From an uncultured Oscillospiraceae bacterium (lineage in GTDB: Bacteria; Bacillota; Clostridia; Oscillospirales; Ruminococcaceae), in contig USLH01000121.1 of the NCBI GenBank assembly GCA_900555435.1, positions 1 through 6,892 of the forward strand: a stretch of DNA of 6,892 nucleotides, in the 5' to 3' direction. The notes under the pieces are model-generated. The model was not told the DNA's origin, searched no databases, and was given only the letters and a program-made list of their open reading frames with translations. Every line of letters begins with the position of its first letter. Position 1 is the stretch's first letter. A program made the position numbers and the translations under genes. This document shows positions 1-4,332 of this stretch, piece after piece.

Positions 1-23
1 AGACTCAGGATTTTGTTCTTCAT
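1..23 (-). CDS. 5' end of a divergent gene, product unknown (partial)
   Basis: An ATG on the minus strand at 23-21 opens a frame reading MKNKILS before the window ends. It is preceded by a good ribosome binding site (AAAGGAGA, 36-29) six bases upstream and by a plausible promoter at 97-125, so a real gene start is likely. Seven codons give no clue to function. Its divergent position beside the methionine-uptake operon would suit a regulator or another sulfur-metabolism gene, but that is only inference. Confidence 0.6.
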
Positions 24-40
24 ACGCTTCTCCTTTGTTT

Positions 41-58
41 GCCGCTCGTTTCGGCGGC
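41..58 (-). other. Small 5'-UTR hairpin of the divergent gene
   Basis: GCCGC (41-45) and GCGGC (54-58) can form a five-base-pair stem with an eight-base loop. It lies in the predicted minus-strand transcript just upstream of the ribosome binding site at 36-29. It may be incidental. There is no U-run, so it is not a terminator. Confidence 0.3.
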
Positions 59-91
59 ACAGAAATAATGGTTTCCCTATTCAATTGTCGC

Positions 92-126
92 CTTGCAATG
101 TAACATATTTTCTGCCGCATTGCAAG
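92..126. promoter_or_regulatory. Inverted repeat over the divergent promoter (possible operator)
   Basis: CTTGCAATG (92-100) and CATTGCAAG (118-126) are a perfect nine-base inverted repeat with a 17-base spacer. One arm overlaps the -35 box and the other the -10 box of the minus-strand promoter, so a bound dimer would block RNA polymerase. The repeat lies upstream of the predicted start on both strands, so a DNA operator is more likely than an RNA hairpin. No protein can be assigned. Confidence 0.45.
97..125 (-). promoter_or_regulatory. Promoter of the divergent gene (extended -10)
   Basis: Read on the minus strand, TTGCAA (125-120) is a -35-like box. A 17-base spacer separates it from TACATT (102-97), a -10-like box preceded by TG (extended -10). 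Predicted transcription start is near 90, leaving an untranslated leader of roughly 65 bases before the ATG at 23. Each box matches 4 of 6 consensus bases. Confidence 0.55.
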
Positions 127-145
127 CATTATTTTCATTTTCCGC

Positions 146-189
146 AAAAAAAGCAAAAAGTTCCGTCTGCGTGAAAAAAGCATAAAAAA
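146..189 (+). promoter_or_regulatory. A-tract array upstream of the met promoter (UP-like element)
   Basis: Four runs of 5-7 A (146-152, 155-159, 174-179, 184-189) stand immediately upstream of the -35 box at 194. The centres of the last three are about 19.5 and 10 bases apart, close to whole helical turns, so the DNA is probably curved. The proximal tracts sit where the RNA polymerase alpha C-terminal domains contact UP elements. A strengthening effect on transcription is inferred. Confidence 0.5.
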
Positions 190-193
190 GCAC

Positions 194-222
194 TTGACAA
201 ATTGCTCTCGCGGCGCTATGAT
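194..222 (+). promoter_or_regulatory. Sigma-A promoter of the metQNI leader transcript
   Basis: TTGACA (194-199, perfect -35) and TATGAT (217-222, 5 of 6 to the -10 consensus) are separated by exactly 17 bases. Transcription should begin near 229-231, about 42 bases before the leader-peptide ATG at 272 and about 350 bases before metQ. A promoter this strong in front of a terminator fits control by attenuation rather than by weak initiation. Confidence 0.85.
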
Positions 223-231
223 ATGCCCAAC

Positions 232-246
232 CTACCGAACAGGTAG
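232..246 (+). promoter_or_regulatory. Inverted repeat at the transcript 5' end
   Basis: CTACC (232-236) and GGTAG (242-246) flank GAACA. The repeat starts within a few bases of the predicted transcription start. It could be a DNA operator placed to block initiation (the TACCGAAC core resembles sites of some TetR-family repressors, from memory and weak) or a 5'-terminal RNA hairpin that protects the message. The sequence does not decide between these. Confidence 0.35.
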
Positions 247-271
247 AGATTTGAGGAGGGGAGAACGCCAA

Positions 272-376
272 ATGACTCGTTTCTGTGCCATTATGATGAT
301 GCCGATGGACATGCGCCGCATGTGCATGTGCTTTGCCGCGTCCATTCCGATGTGTTCTCCTGAGATCGCCGCCTGA
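272..376 (+). CDS. Met/Cys-rich leader peptide of the metQNI operon
   Basis: This 34-codon ORF opens with ATG at 272 and ends with TGA at 374-376. A purine-rich ribosome binding site (AGGAGGGGAG, 254-263) precedes it; the GGGGAG part lies eight bases from the start. The peptide has Met at positions 1, 8, 9, 10, 12, 14, 17, 19 and 27 and Cys at 5, 18, 20 and 28, so 13 of 34 residues contain sulfur, including three consecutive ATG codons (293-301). It lies between a strong promoter and an intrinsic terminator, ahead of a methionine ABC transporter. This is the arrangement of an attenuation leader: ribosomes short of Met-tRNA would stall in the ATG cluster and alter folding of the downstream RNA. 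The peptide itself probably has no function after release. A Met-rich metal-binding peptide is a weaker alternative. The regulatory role is inference from composition and layout. Confidence 0.8.
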   Translation: MTRFCAIMMMPMDMRRMCMCFAASIPMCSPEIAA

Positions 377-417
377 CCGTTCTTGCGGCCGCGCGAAGAA
401 GCGTTTTTCCGGGAGGC
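304..417 (+). promoter_or_regulatory. Attenuator segments 1, 2 and 3 (alternative RNA pairings)
   Basis: Segment 1 (304-310, GATGGAC, within Pro11-Asp13 of the leader peptide) pairs with segment 2 (340-346, GTCCATT) by six Watson-Crick pairs plus one G-U; 313-315 with 337-339 can extend the stem. Segment 2 can instead pair with segment 3, the 5' arm of the terminator: 345-349 (TTCCG) with 410-414 (CGGGA, one G-U), continued by 342-343 with 415-416 and 340 with 417 across two single-base bulges. A ribosome stalled at Met8 to Met19 would cover segment 1 and leave segment 2 free to disrupt the terminator. A ribosome that finishes the peptide would let 1:2 form and the terminator fold. Pairings were found by eye, without energy calculation; 2:3 is the weakest link. 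Confidence 0.5.
380..400 (+). other. Small hairpin between leader stop codon and terminator
   Basis: TTCTTGCG (380-387) can pair with CGCGAAGAA (392-400) around a GCCG loop, with G395 bulged. It lies just after the leader-peptide stop codon and before the terminator stem. It could serve as a pause or spacer structure; no function is shown. Confidence 0.3.
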
Positions 418-445
418 TCCATCGGGGCTTTCCGGTTATTTTTTT
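409..445 (+). terminator. Intrinsic terminator (attenuator) in the metQNI leader
   Basis: Bases 409-420 (CCGGGAGGCTCC) pair with 424-435 (GGGGCTTTCCGG) as 12 continuous base pairs, three of them G-U, around a three-base loop (ATC). The stem is followed at once by TTATTTTTTT (436-445). This is a textbook Rho-independent terminator, but it lies inside the operon leader, 32 bases after the leader-peptide stop and about 135 bases before metQ. In that position it must be read through for the transporter to be made, so it is best read as the off-state of an attenuator. Confidence 0.88.
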
Positions 446-458
446 GAGGAGGTTTCCC

Positions 459-554
459 ATGCTGCACTACGAAGCCCTCATCCGGGCGAACCTGAAAGGC
501 GGGCGAATGTGTCGCCGCGATCGATCCGGACTTCTGATACATCATCATAAATAA
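459..554 (+). CDS. Small ORF (31 aa) between attenuator and metQ
   Basis: ATG at 459 is preceded by AGGAGG (447-452) six bases upstream, one of the best ribosome binding sites in the window, beginning two bases after the terminator U-run. The frame encodes 31 residues, MLHYEALIRANL at the N-terminus and HHHK at the C-terminus, ending TAA at 552-554, 27 bases before the metQ start. I do not recognise it. It is basic, has no membrane segment, and has only two Met and one Cys, so it is not a second Met-sensing leader. It may be a small protein made only when the terminator is read through, or a translated leader that keeps ribosomes on the message ahead of metQ. The ORF overlaps an RNA stem (TCCGG 481-485 with CCGGA 526-530, and an inner GGCGA/TCGCC hairpin). 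Its coding status is uncertain. Confidence 0.45.
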   Translation: MLHYEALIRANLKGGRMCRRDRSGLLIHHHK

Positions 555-581
555 ATCGAAACAAAGAAAGGTTTGACTATC

Positions 582-1430
582 ATGAAAAAGATTCTTGCAC
601 TGCTCGTTGTGACTGTTCTCCTGCTCACCGCGCTGACCGCCTGCGGCAGCAAATCTTCCAGCATTACCATCGCCGTCCCGAACGACGCGACGAACGAAGC
701 CCGCGCGCTGCTCCTGCTCCAGGACAACGGCTACATCAAGCTGAAAGACGGCGCCGGCATCACCGCCACTGTCAACGACATCGTTGAGAACCCCCTGAAC
801 ATCGAGTTCAAGGAAGTCGAGGCGGCCCAGCTGCCCAACGTCTTAAAAGACGTGGACTACGCTGTAATTAACTCCAACTACGCGATCCCCGCTGATTTGA
901 ACCCCGTAGAGGATTCCCTCCTGATCGAAGGTTCCTCCTCTGCTTACGGTAACATCCTGGCCGTGAAGGAAGGCAATGAGGAAACCGGAAAGACCAAAGC
1001 CCTGATCGCCGCTGTGGAAAGCCAGAAGGTCGTGGACTTCATCAATGAAAAATACGACGGCGCCGTGGTTCCTCTGATTGATAACCCCACTGACGGCTTT
1101 GATTCCACCGTCGATTACGGTGCTCTCGCCGGTGAGACCATCACCGTAGCCGCTACTCCTTCTCCCCATGCTGAGATCCTTGAGATTGCAAAAGAGATCC
1201 TCGCTGAGAAGAGCATCACCCTTGACATCAAGGAATTCACCGATTACGTCCAGCCCAACAACGTGGTGGACAGCGGCGAGGTCGACGCTAACTACTTCCA
1301 GCACCTTCCCTATCTGGAAGACTTCAACGCCCAGAACGGCACCCATGTCGTCTCCGTTGCCGTCATTCATGTGGAGCCCATGGGCCTCTACGGCGGCAAG
1401 CAGACCACCCTTGACGCTCTGAAGAAGTAA
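582..1430 (+). CDS. metQ: Circularly permuted MetQ/NlpA-family substrate-binding lipoprotein
   Basis: This is the extracytoplasmic lipoprotein that captures methionine (possibly related sulfur compounds) for the MetNI transporter. The ATG at 582, with AGAAAGG ending ten bases upstream, gives 282 residues. Residues 1-20 are a lipoprotein signal with lipobox LTAC and lipidated Cys21. The family blocks that follow are in swapped order. Residues 28-165 (IAVPND, EARALLLLQ, LKDGAG, VENP, EAAQLP, AVINSNYA, then GAVVPLI) match the C-terminal part of ordinary MetQ. Residues 166-185 are a linker. Residues 186-282 (ATPSPHAEIL, FTDYVQPN, DANYFQHLPYLEDFN, HVEPMGLY) match its N-terminal part. The protein ends at LDALKK, just where a normal MetQ would cross into the second lobe at IAVPND. 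All major family blocks survive, the frame is intact, and total length is normal, so a functional circular permutant is likely. It is first in the operon, with metN 73 bases downstream. Ligand identity is inferred from family and leader. Confidence 0.93.
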   Translation: MKKILALLVVTVLLLTALTACGSKSSSITIAVPNDATNEARALLLLQDNGYIKLKDGAGITATVNDIVENPLNIEFKEVEAAQLPNVLKDVDYAVINSNYAIPADLNPVEDSLLIEGSSSAYGNILAVKEGNEETGKTKALIAAVESQKVVDFINEKYDGAVVPLIDNPTDGFDSTVDYGALAGETITVAATPSPHAEILEIAKEILAEKSITLDIKEFTDYVQPNNVVDSGEVDANYFQHLPYLEDFNAQNGTHVVSVAVIHVEPMGLYGGKQTTLDALKK

Positions 1431-1444
1431 AACAAAAACACCCG

Positions 1445-1484
1445 GAAATAACGTTGTCTGCTCTTTGGCAGCCAGCGTTATTTC
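1445..1484 (+). repeat. Long RNA hairpin between metQ and metN
   Basis: GAAATAACG (1445-1453) and CGTTATTTC (1476-1484) are perfect complements. Pairing continues inward through 1454-1456 with 1473-1475 (one G-U) and, after one mismatch, CTGC (1458-1461) with GCAG (1468-1471) around a six-base loop: 16 pairs in all. It starts 14 bases after the metQ stop and ends seven bases before the metN ribosome binding site. The flank TGTTCTT is only moderately U-rich. A partial terminator or an RNA-stabilising stem that yields more binding protein than ATPase/permease is plausible; such stems are known downstream of binding-protein genes in other ABC operons. Confidence 0.65.
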
Positions 1485-1503
1485 TGTTCTTAGGAGAATT
1501 GCA

Positions 1504-2514
1504 ATGATTGAAATTCAGAACCTCTCAAAGACCTTTTCCACCGCCGACGGCACGGTGGAAGCTCTGAAGGACATCTCCCTGACCATCGCCGATGGCGAGA
1601 TCTACGGCATCATCGGCATGAGCGGCGCCGGAAAAAGCACCCTCGTCCGAAGCATCAATATGCTGGAGCGCCCCACCAGCGGCAAGATCCTCATCGACGG
1701 CTGCGACGTGGGGAGCCTTTCGGAAGCCGAGCTCCGAAAAGAGCGCCGGAACATCACCATGATCTTTCAGGGCTTCAACCTCTTAATGCAGCGGAATTGC
1801 CTCAAAAATGTCTGCTTCCCCCTGGAACTGGCAGGCGTCAAAAAATCGGAAGCTGAAAAACGGGCGGCGGAGCTTTTAGAGCTGGTGGGCTTGGGCGACA
1901 AGCTGAAAGCCTACCCCGCCCAGCTTTCCGGCGGACAGCAGCAGCGGGTCGCCATCGCCCGTGCTCTTGCCACCCGCCCGAAGATCCTCCTCTGCGACGA
2001 AGCCACCTCCGCTCTTGACCCCCAGACCACACAGGCCATCCTCTCCCTGATCCGTGATCTCCACGACCGCTTAGGACTGACGGTGATCGTCATTACTCAC
2101 CAGATGAGCGTGGTGGAGCAGATCTGCACCCGGGTTGCCATTCTGGATCGCGGCGCCGTCGCCGAAGAGGGCGTGGTCAGCGAAGTCTTCGCTTCCCCAA
2201 AATCCCAGGCTGCCAAACGGCTGGTCTACCCCGAAGGCTACGAGCAGACCGCCGCTTCCGACTCGGATCAGAATGTTATTCGTGTGGTCTTCAACGGAGC
2301 TAACGCCACCAATACTCCCCTCATCGCCCAGATGGCCATGGACGAGAACATCGCCGCCAGCATCCTCTCCGCCTCCACCCGGAGCCTGGGGGACAAAGCC
2401 TACGGCAACATGCTTTTAGGCATCCCCGGTGGTGACGAGGAGCTGCAGCGGGCCCTTGCCTATCTGCAGAAGATCCCGGATATTTTCGTAGAGGAGGTCG
2501 CACACAATGGCTGA
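1504..2514 (+). CDS. metN: Methionine ABC transporter ATP-binding protein MetN
   Basis: MetN is the cytoplasmic ATPase that powers methionine import with MetI and MetQ. The ATG at 1504 is chosen because AGGAG (1492-1496) lies seven bases upstream and the protein then starts MIEIQNLSKTF as usual; an in-frame upstream extension would run through the intergenic hairpin. The 336 residues show Walker A GMSGAGKS (38-45), Q-loop Gln89 (IFQGF), signature LSGGQ (141-145), Walker B ILLCDE (161-166), the D-loop SALD and switch His199. Residues from about 262 form the C-terminal NIL domain, the ACT-like module that in the E. coli transporter binds methionine and inhibits transport when the inner pool is full. 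Length and motifs are normal, with no sign of damage. The stop overlaps the metI start by eight bases, so the two are probably translationally coupled. Confidence 0.96.
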   Translation: MIEIQNLSKTFSTADGTVEALKDISLTIADGEIYGIIGMSGAGKSTLVRSINMLERPTSGKILIDGCDVGSLSEAELRKERRNITMIFQGFNLLMQRNCLKNVCFPLELAGVKKSEAEKRAAELLELVGLGDKLKAYPAQLSGGQQQRVAIARALATRPKILLCDEATSALDPQTTQAILSLIRDLHDRLGLTVIVITHQMSVVEQICTRVAILDRGAVAEEGVVSEVFASPKSQAAKRLVYPEGYEQTAASDSDQNVIRVVFNGANATNTPLIAQMAMDENIAASILSASTRSLGDKAYGNMLLGIPGGDEELQRALAYLQKIPDIFVEEVAHNG

Positions 2515-3241
2515 ATTTCTCGCTTCGGAAACCGTCCAGACGGCTCTGGACATATTAAAGAATCAGTTCCCCCTGGCTATCTGGGAGACGATCTACGTCA
2601 CCATCCTTTCCACCTTCTTTGCGGTCGTCATCGGCCTTCCTCTTGGCGTTCTGCTGGTAGCCGGTGAGGACGGAAAAATCTTGAAGATTCCCAAATGGGT
2701 TTTAAGTGTCCTTAATATTATCATTAACCTTCTGCGGTCGGTGCCTTTCCTGATCCTGATGATCATGGTCTTCCCTCTGACCCGGCTGATCGTGGGCACG
2801 GTAGTCGGCACCCCCGCCTCCATCGTCCCGCTGGTCATTGCGGCCTTCCCCTTCATCGCCCGTCTGGTGGAAAGCTCCCTCCGGGAGATCAACCCCAACA
2901 TCATAGAAGCCGCCCAGAGCATGGGTGCCTCCCCCTTCCAGATCATCGCGAAGGTCCTGATCCCGGAAAGCGTTCCTTCCCTCATTTCCAACGGTACCAT
3001 CGCCATCACCACCGTTCTGGGCTACTCTGCCATGAGCGGTATCATCGGCGGCGGCGGCCTCGGCAAGATCGCCATCAACTACGGCTACTACCGCTACCAG
3101 TATCTGGTCATGTTCTTCGCCGTGGTCTTCCTCATCATCCTGGTGCAGATCTTCCAGAGCATCGGCAGCGGAATCCTCGCCATGCATTTCCAATTCCTCC
3201 CGTGTCTTTTCAATGAGCGGCTGGATATAGTTCCAGGTTAG
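2507..3241 (+). CDS. metI: Methionine ABC transporter permease MetI, foreign C-terminal tail
   Basis: MetI forms the membrane channel of the importer. The ATG at 2507 overlaps the metN stop and has GAGGAGG (2491-2497) nine bases upstream. The protein shows several hydrophobic membrane segments and the EAA coupling loop that docks on MetN (residues about 134-159, EAAQSMGASPFQIIAKVLIPESVPSL region), followed by IGGGGLGKIAINYGYYRYQ, typical of the family. Normal family sequence continues to about residue 225 (IFQSIGSGILA). The last 19 residues (226-244, MHFQFLPCLF to IVPG) are not MetI; they are read from the opposite strand of the truncated metallopeptidase-like gene across the junction near 3182. 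Ordinary MetI would end within about ten residues of this point, so all membrane segments and the coupling loop are present and function may survive. No terminator follows. Confidence 0.93.
   Translation: MAEFLASETVQTALDILKNQFPLAIWETIYVTILSTFFAVVIGLPLGVLLVAGEDGKILKIPKWVLSVLNIIINLLRSVPFLILMIMVFPLTRLIVGTVVGTPASIVPLVIAAFPFIARLVESSLREINPNIIEAAQSMGASPFQIIAKVLIPESVPSLISNGTIAITTVLGYSAMSGIIGGGGLGKIAINYGYYRYQYLVMFFAVVFLIILVQIFQSIGSGILAMHFQFLPCLFNERLDIVPG
3175..3195. other. Junction between the met operon and the mobile-element-like module
   Basis: MetI sequence stops making family sense at about 3181, and from about 3187 onward the minus strand reads as the metallopeptidase-like gene (KTREELEM). The two coding sequences meet tail to tail, each missing its own 3' end. 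The third-position C/G bias that is strong in metQNI is visibly weaker to the right. I see no direct repeat, integrase gene or attachment site at the boundary. It may be real (illegitimate recombination or deletion at an element end) or an assembly misjoin. Confidence 0.75.
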
Positions 3242-4060
3242 GGCTAAGAGTGCATTGGAAGCCAGCATCCGGTCAGTGCCTTTTTCCGATTCCATTGCCG
3301 CATCCAGAAGATCGGTACAATCGGAAATGCTATCCAGATACTCCCCCTGATAGCCGGTGGGATTGTTGATGTTTCCGGTCCGGCAATAGGAAAGGAGCAG
3401 GTTGGCAATGATGGAAAATGGCTGGTAATCTTTGTCAATTTGTTCCTGTATGGAAGGAATCTGTTCGGACATACGCAGGTTATTGAGTTCAATCCCCTGT
3501 CGGAAGGTGCCGTGGAACTCCTCACACATACGGTCTTCAATATGGATGTCTTCCAGAATGTTTTGAAAAATTCCGGCACATCGTGCCAGTGTCAGGCATC
3601 CGGCTTTGTCCTTTTCTTCTAACACTTCCTTGATCTCCTCCAGTGCTGTCTGATAAGCGGGAAGGGATAGCTCCGGCTCCTTCGGATAGAAGGAACCGTT
3701 TTCCAGACTCCTCAGATGAACAGCGTGGGCTGTGAAATCAGAATAGAGTAAGTGCCCCACTTCATGCCCGGTGAGCCCTGTCAGGCTCTGGGAACGTAAG
3801 AAACGGGTGGGGAAAGACTGGGTGATCGGGTTCGCTGCGTTGAGATGTACCTTATAGTTGTCGGTATATGCAACGCCTGCCTGTTCGGAAATGTCCCAGT
3901 CCAGCAGTACCTGCAGTCCATACCGGTAACGTCCGGTAACGGCTCTGGCAAGGGAGGTCTGGTACTTCTGATAGGCAGCGGAGAGGAATAACTCCTCATC
4001 CGCAATGGAATCCTCTTTTGCCCGGATTAGTTTCTTTAAATTTCTTTGGCTGTGATTCAC
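3185..4060 (-). pseudogene. Metallopeptidase-like/VWA-type protein, 3'-truncated
   Basis: A GTG start (4060-4058) overlaps the XRE-gene stop as GTGA, with AAGGAAG upstream, so the two are translationally coupled. About 292 native residues remain. They include HEVGH (99-103) in the context LTGHEVGHLLYSDF, an HExxH zinc-metallopeptidase-like motif, followed by a helical region with NILEDIHIEDRMCEEF (about 167-182). Family proteins of this type, from memory, sit beside a MoxR-like AAA+ ATPase and carry an acidic linker and a C-terminal von Willebrand A-like domain with a metal-binding site; total length is about 600 residues. That half is absent. After the junction the frame stays open to a stop at 2702, but those codons are antisense to metI and their D/E/H/Q-rich tail merely mirrors its hydrophobic codons. 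Whether it cleaves peptides is unknown. Confidence 0.7.
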
Positions 4061-4323
4061 GTGATATTCTTCCTTTCTTTTCTTAGATTTTTTGTCAGCA
4101 GTTCCTCCATCGTGCAGCCGTAATACACAGCAAGACGCAGGACAGCATAAGCCATCGGGGAGGATTTTGCATTTTCATAATTCATAATGGTTTTCGGGGG
4201 AAGATTTAAGATTCTGGCAACTGCCTTTTGTGATAACTTCGGTGTTTTGGCTTGCCGGAGATAAGACAGATTATCTGCCAGATGCTTTCGAATCTGGGCT
4301 TCTGTGAGTGCTGCTTTTCTCAT
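4057..4323 (-). CDS. XRE-family helix-turn-helix DNA-binding protein
   Basis: An 88-residue protein starting at ATG 4323, with TAGGA about nine bases upstream that uses the stop codon of the ATPase gene as part of its ribosome binding site. Residues about 9-75 form a Cro/C1-type five-helix domain: NLSYLRQAK (helix 1), LSQKAVARILNLPPKTIMNYENAKSSP (helix-turn-helix with the typical YE after the recognition helix), then YAVLRLAVYYGCTMEELL, the usual end of XRE domains. No extra effector domain is visible. It is sandwiched between ATPase and metallopeptidase-like genes: nine bases lie between the ATPase stop and its start, and its stop overlaps the next start. It probably regulates this module or element; target sites are not visible in the window. 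Confidence 0.88.
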   Translation of the reverse strand: MRKAALTEAQIRKHLADNLSYLRQAKTPKLSQKAVARILNLPPKTIMNYENAKSSPMAYAVLRLAVYYGCTMEELLTKNLRKERKNIT

Positions 4324-4332
4324 AGGCGTGTC

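Noticed and set aside
194..271. Upstream TTG extension of the leader peptide to 194
   Set aside because: The TTG lies inside the -35 box, upstream of the transcription start; the ATG at 272 has the ribosome binding site.
77..460. Minus-strand 127-residue frame across the met leader, with a His-rich stretch
   Set aside because: It is antisense to the promoter, the leader peptide (ATG/CAT codons give the His run) and the terminator. It has no family resemblance and conflicts with the better-supported plus-strand leader.
230..460. SAM riboswitch or T-box in the met leader
   Set aside because: I looked for S-box and T-box hallmarks (for example the TGGNACCGCG T-box sequence) and found none. The leader is instead occupied by a translated Met-rich ORF and a terminator.
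573..581. TTG at 573 as metQ start
   Set aside because: The ATG at 582 gives a standard lipoprotein signal (MKKILALL) and a suitable distance to AGAAAGG; the TTG overlaps the end of that ribosome binding site region.
843..1370. 175-residue minus-strand frame inside metQ
   Set aside because: A shadow of a high-GC coding sequence; the plus strand carries an unmistakable MetQ family protein.
2702..3184. Acidic, His-rich C-terminal extension of the metallopeptidase-like frame (antisense to metI)
   Set aside because: These codons are the reverse complement of MetI membrane segments. Hydrophobic codons (NTN) become NAN codons (D, E, H, K, N, Q) on the other strand, which explains the composition; it is not native protein.
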